From positions 1 through 7,079 of the forward strand of contig CAZLSB010000216.1 of assembly GCA_964561825.1 (NCBI GenBank): a stretch of 7,079 bases of DNA, given 5' to 3'. The notes beneath the pieces are model-generated. The model saw only the letters and a list, made by a program, of their open reading frames with translations, had not been told where the DNA came from and searched no databases. Numbering within the stretch: the stretch's first letter is position 1; every line of letters starts with the position of its first letter. This DNA comes from JADKFD01 sp964561825. GTDB lineage: Bacteria > Pseudomonadota > Gammaproteobacteria > Xanthomonadales > SZUA-5. The translations under genes and the position numbers were made by a program. Below, one piece after another: positions 5,630 through 7,079 of the stretch.

Positions 5630-6211
5630 CGTTTGCTCGGTCAACTGAGCCCGCACTTCACGTTCAACACCATCAACAACATCCGCGCACTGATCCTGAA
5701 AGACCCGGAAGCCGCGCGCAGCATGCTCGGCAAATTCGCCGCCACCTTGCGTTACCAATTTGCTGACGCGCCACAGGCGGCGGTCACCCTGGCCGATGCG
5801 CTTAAAACGGTCCACGACTATCTGGAACTGACCCGTTTGCAACTCGGCGCGCGCCTAAGCTACAGCGAGCAAATCGACCCACTGGCGCTGCCGCTGCAGG
5901 TACCGAAGTTTTCGCTGCTGCTATTAATCGAAAACGCGATCAATCACGGCTTGGTACCTCGACCGCAAGTGGGCATCCTGCATATCGATATCAGAATTCA
6001 GGCCGATACCCTGCAAATGGTCGTGCGCAACAGCGGACAACTGATCGAACGCGCAAACGCCGGCGGCATAGGGCTTAGCAATCTGCAGCGCAGGCTGCAG
6101 CTGATGTATCCGGGCGCCACGAGTTGCAATCTTTGCGCAGACGGCGACAGCGTGCTCGCGCGGGTGCGTATCGAGCACTGCACTCCGTCCAACTCAAGTT
6201 GCAATCCCTGA
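5630..6211 (+). pseudogene. N-terminally truncated LytS/AlgZ-type sensor histidine kinase
   Basis: This is the cytoplasmic core of a His_kinase-type sensor (the LytS/AlgZ family, with an HxFN dimerisation motif), partner of the LytTR regulator that follows. The H-box is GQLSPHFTFNTINNIRALI, with the phospho-acceptor His at 5654-5656; family members usually have HFLFN, so Thr replaces Leu here. An N-box (LLLIENAINHG, about 5921-5950) and a G-box (GGIGLSNLQRRL) of the ATPase domain are present. The membrane sensor and linker that should precede the H-box are missing and are replaced, in another frame, by the start of a hydrolase gene. The reading frame is open back to an ATG at 5492, which would add unrelated residues; no good ribosome-binding site was found for it. 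A soluble kinase core of about 190 aa could in principle still be made. The stop TGA (6209-6211) shares its A with the ATG of the regulator. Confidence 0.8.
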
Positions 6212-6915
6212 TGATCCGCACCGTGCTGATCGAAGATTCCGAGCTGGCGCGCTTTGAGCTAGAACATCAGCTGCGCGCCTACCCGGAGGTCGAGATTGTC
6301 GGTCAGGCCGGCGATGTGGCCAGCGCGCACGCGCTGATCGACGCGCAAGCCCCGGATTTGCTGATGCTGGATATCGATCTGCCCGGTGGCAACGCCTTTG
6401 ATCTGCTGCAACGCTTGCAACAAATCCCACAAATCATCTTCACCACCGCGTTCGACGCCTACGCACTGCAGGCTTTTGCGTACCACACGATCGATTACCT
6501 GCTCAAGCCCATTGAGCCAGAACGCCTCGCTCAAGCCATCGCCAGGCTGCGTCCAGCAACACTGACTGCGCGCGATCGACTGACCCCCGACAGCCCACTG
6601 TTTGTCAAAGATGGCGAGCGCTGTTACCTCGTGAAGGTCAAAGAGATTCGCCTGATCGAGGCAATTGGTAACTACAGTCGGCTCTATTTTGGCGCGCACT
6701 CGCCGCTGTTATATCGCGCGCTCGGTGCCATCGAAGCGCGCCTTGATCCTTGCCTATTCTTTCGCTGCAGCCGCAAACACCTGGTCAATCTCAACTACGT
6801 CGAATCGATCAACCTGTGGATCAGCGGCGGCCTGCAATTGCGCGTCAAAGGCGGCACCGAAATCGAAGTATCACGCCGACAGAGCAATAAACTGCGCGAA
6901 TTGCTGAGCTTGTGA
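6211..6915 (+). CDS. LytTR-family two-component response regulator
   Basis: This 234-aa cytoplasmic transcription regulator has an N-terminal receiver domain (about 1-118) and a C-terminal LytTR DNA-binding domain (about 126-232). The receiver shows the acidic pair Glu8-Asp9, the phospho-acceptor Asp54 in LLMLDIDLPGG, Thr78/Thr79 in IIFTTAFDAYAL, and Lys99 in DYLLKP. All the residues needed for phosphorylation are present. The LytTR part includes IRLIEAIGNYSRLY (146-159), FFRCSRKHLVNLNYV (183-197) and a terminal EVSRRQSNKLREL, matching the family's F-R-xx-R-x-xVNLxxV core. The start at 6211 is chosen over an in-frame ATG at 6124 because it places the receiver correctly and gives the TGATG overlap with the kinase, typical of translational coupling. 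The length is normal and the gene looks intact although its kinase is truncated. Its targets are unknown; AlgR is a distant relative, but the name is not justified. Confidence 0.93.
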   Translation: MIRTVLIEDSELARFELEHQLRAYPEVEIVGQAGDVASAHALIDAQAPDLLMLDIDLPGGNAFDLLQRLQQIPQIIFTTAFDAYALQAFAYHTIDYLLKPIEPERLAQAIARLRPATLTARDRLTPDSPLFVKDGERCYLVKVKEIRLIEAIGNYSRLYFGAHSPLLYRALGAIEARLDPCLFFRCSRKHLVNLNYVESINLWISGGLQLRVKGGTEIEVSRRQSNKLRELLSL

Positions 6916-6933
6916 ATTGCGGCGCTGTTGCGT

Positions 6934-6990
6934 TGCATTTGCTGTTCCAGAGCGGAGCTTACTCGATCTCGCTCCGCTGCATTTGCTGTT
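6934..6990 (+). repeat. 13-bp direct repeat flanking an 8-bp hairpin, possible terminator
   Basis: TGCATTTGCTGTT occurs at 6934-6946 and again at 6978-6990. Between them, AGCGGAGC (6951-6958) and GCTCCGCT (6971-6978) form a perfect 8-bp stem around a 12-nt loop, starting 35 nt after the response-regulator stop. There is no T-run, only ATTTGCTGTTAATTCTT. The unit may act as a transcript end for the regulator or may be a copy of an interspersed repeat; copy number cannot be judged from this window. Confidence 0.45.
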
Positions 6991-7018
6991 AATTCTTGCC
7001 CTACTGAGCCTAGTCAAC

Positions 7019-7051
7019 CAGTGTCAAGCGACGCAGAACCGCTTGGCACTG
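7019..7051. repeat. 12-bp stem-loop near the window end
   Basis: CAGTGTCAAGCG (7019-7030) and CGCTTGGCACTG (7040-7051) pair over 12 bp with a single G-T wobble around a 9-nt loop. No T-tract follows on either strand, so it is not a classical intrinsic terminator. It may be a REP-type palindrome or a structured RNA 3' end. Confidence 0.45.
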
Positions 7052-7079
7052 ATGTCCGATGACGCAAAATTCGGTCTCT

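Noticed and set aside
6124..6210. Upstream ATG as the start of the response regulator
   Set aside because: The extra 29 residues are Arg-rich shadow of the kinase gene, and the receiver domain begins at MIRTVLIEDS from 6211.
1..7079. CRISPR array, tRNA/rRNA, phage or transposase genes
   Set aside because: No regularly spaced repeats, cloverleaf-like sequences or recognisable integrase, transposase or phage proteins were found.

Overview
The window looks like chromosomal DNA of a GC-rich gammaproteobacterium, most probably of the Xanthomonadales (Lysobacterales) type. The evidence is the GlmU N-terminus (LAAGEGKRM where enterobacteria have a T in place of the K), a DusB-type tRNA-dihydrouridine synthase, a secreted PA-domain metallopeptidase of a kind seen in that order, and short REP-like and hairpin repeats between genes. 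The order-level assignment is inference from protein character only.

Layout: (1) 51-2594, minus strand: two housekeeping genes, dusB and then glmU (in transcription order), separated by a 189-bp spacer with two hairpins. Just upstream of dusB are an apparent gene-end remnant and a REP/MITE-like inverted-repeat element (about 2651-2789). (2) 2840-4727, minus strand: a two-gene unit encoding a small secreted protein of unknown function (123 aa) and a 493-aa secreted zinc-peptidase-like protein with a PA domain. The two genes overlap by 8 nt (ATGAGTAA), each has a good Shine-Dalgarno site, and a strong 11-bp hairpin follows the second. (3) 4819-6211: a decayed zone. A minus-strand acyltransferase-3-family gene carries a frameshift, an in-frame TAG and an apparent internal deletion. 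Divergent from it, the first about 76 codons of a secreted serine beta-lactamase-family gene run out of frame into the cytoplasmic part of a LytS/AlgZ-type histidine kinase. (4) 6211-6915, plus strand: an apparently intact LytTR-type response regulator whose start overlaps the kinase stop (TGATG). (5) 6916-7079: a non-coding tail with a 13-bp direct repeat flanking a hairpin, and a second 12-bp hairpin.

Functionally, glmU (UDP-GlcNAc synthesis) and dusB (tRNA modification) are core genes. The peptidase and its small partner look like an exported pair. The kinase/regulator locus looks like a two-component system that lost its sensor input by deletion while keeping its regulator. I found no CRISPR array, tRNA, rRNA, phage gene or intact transposase. 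The points most worth following up are the translationally coupled small protein/metallopeptidase pair and the hydrolase-kinase deletion scar.
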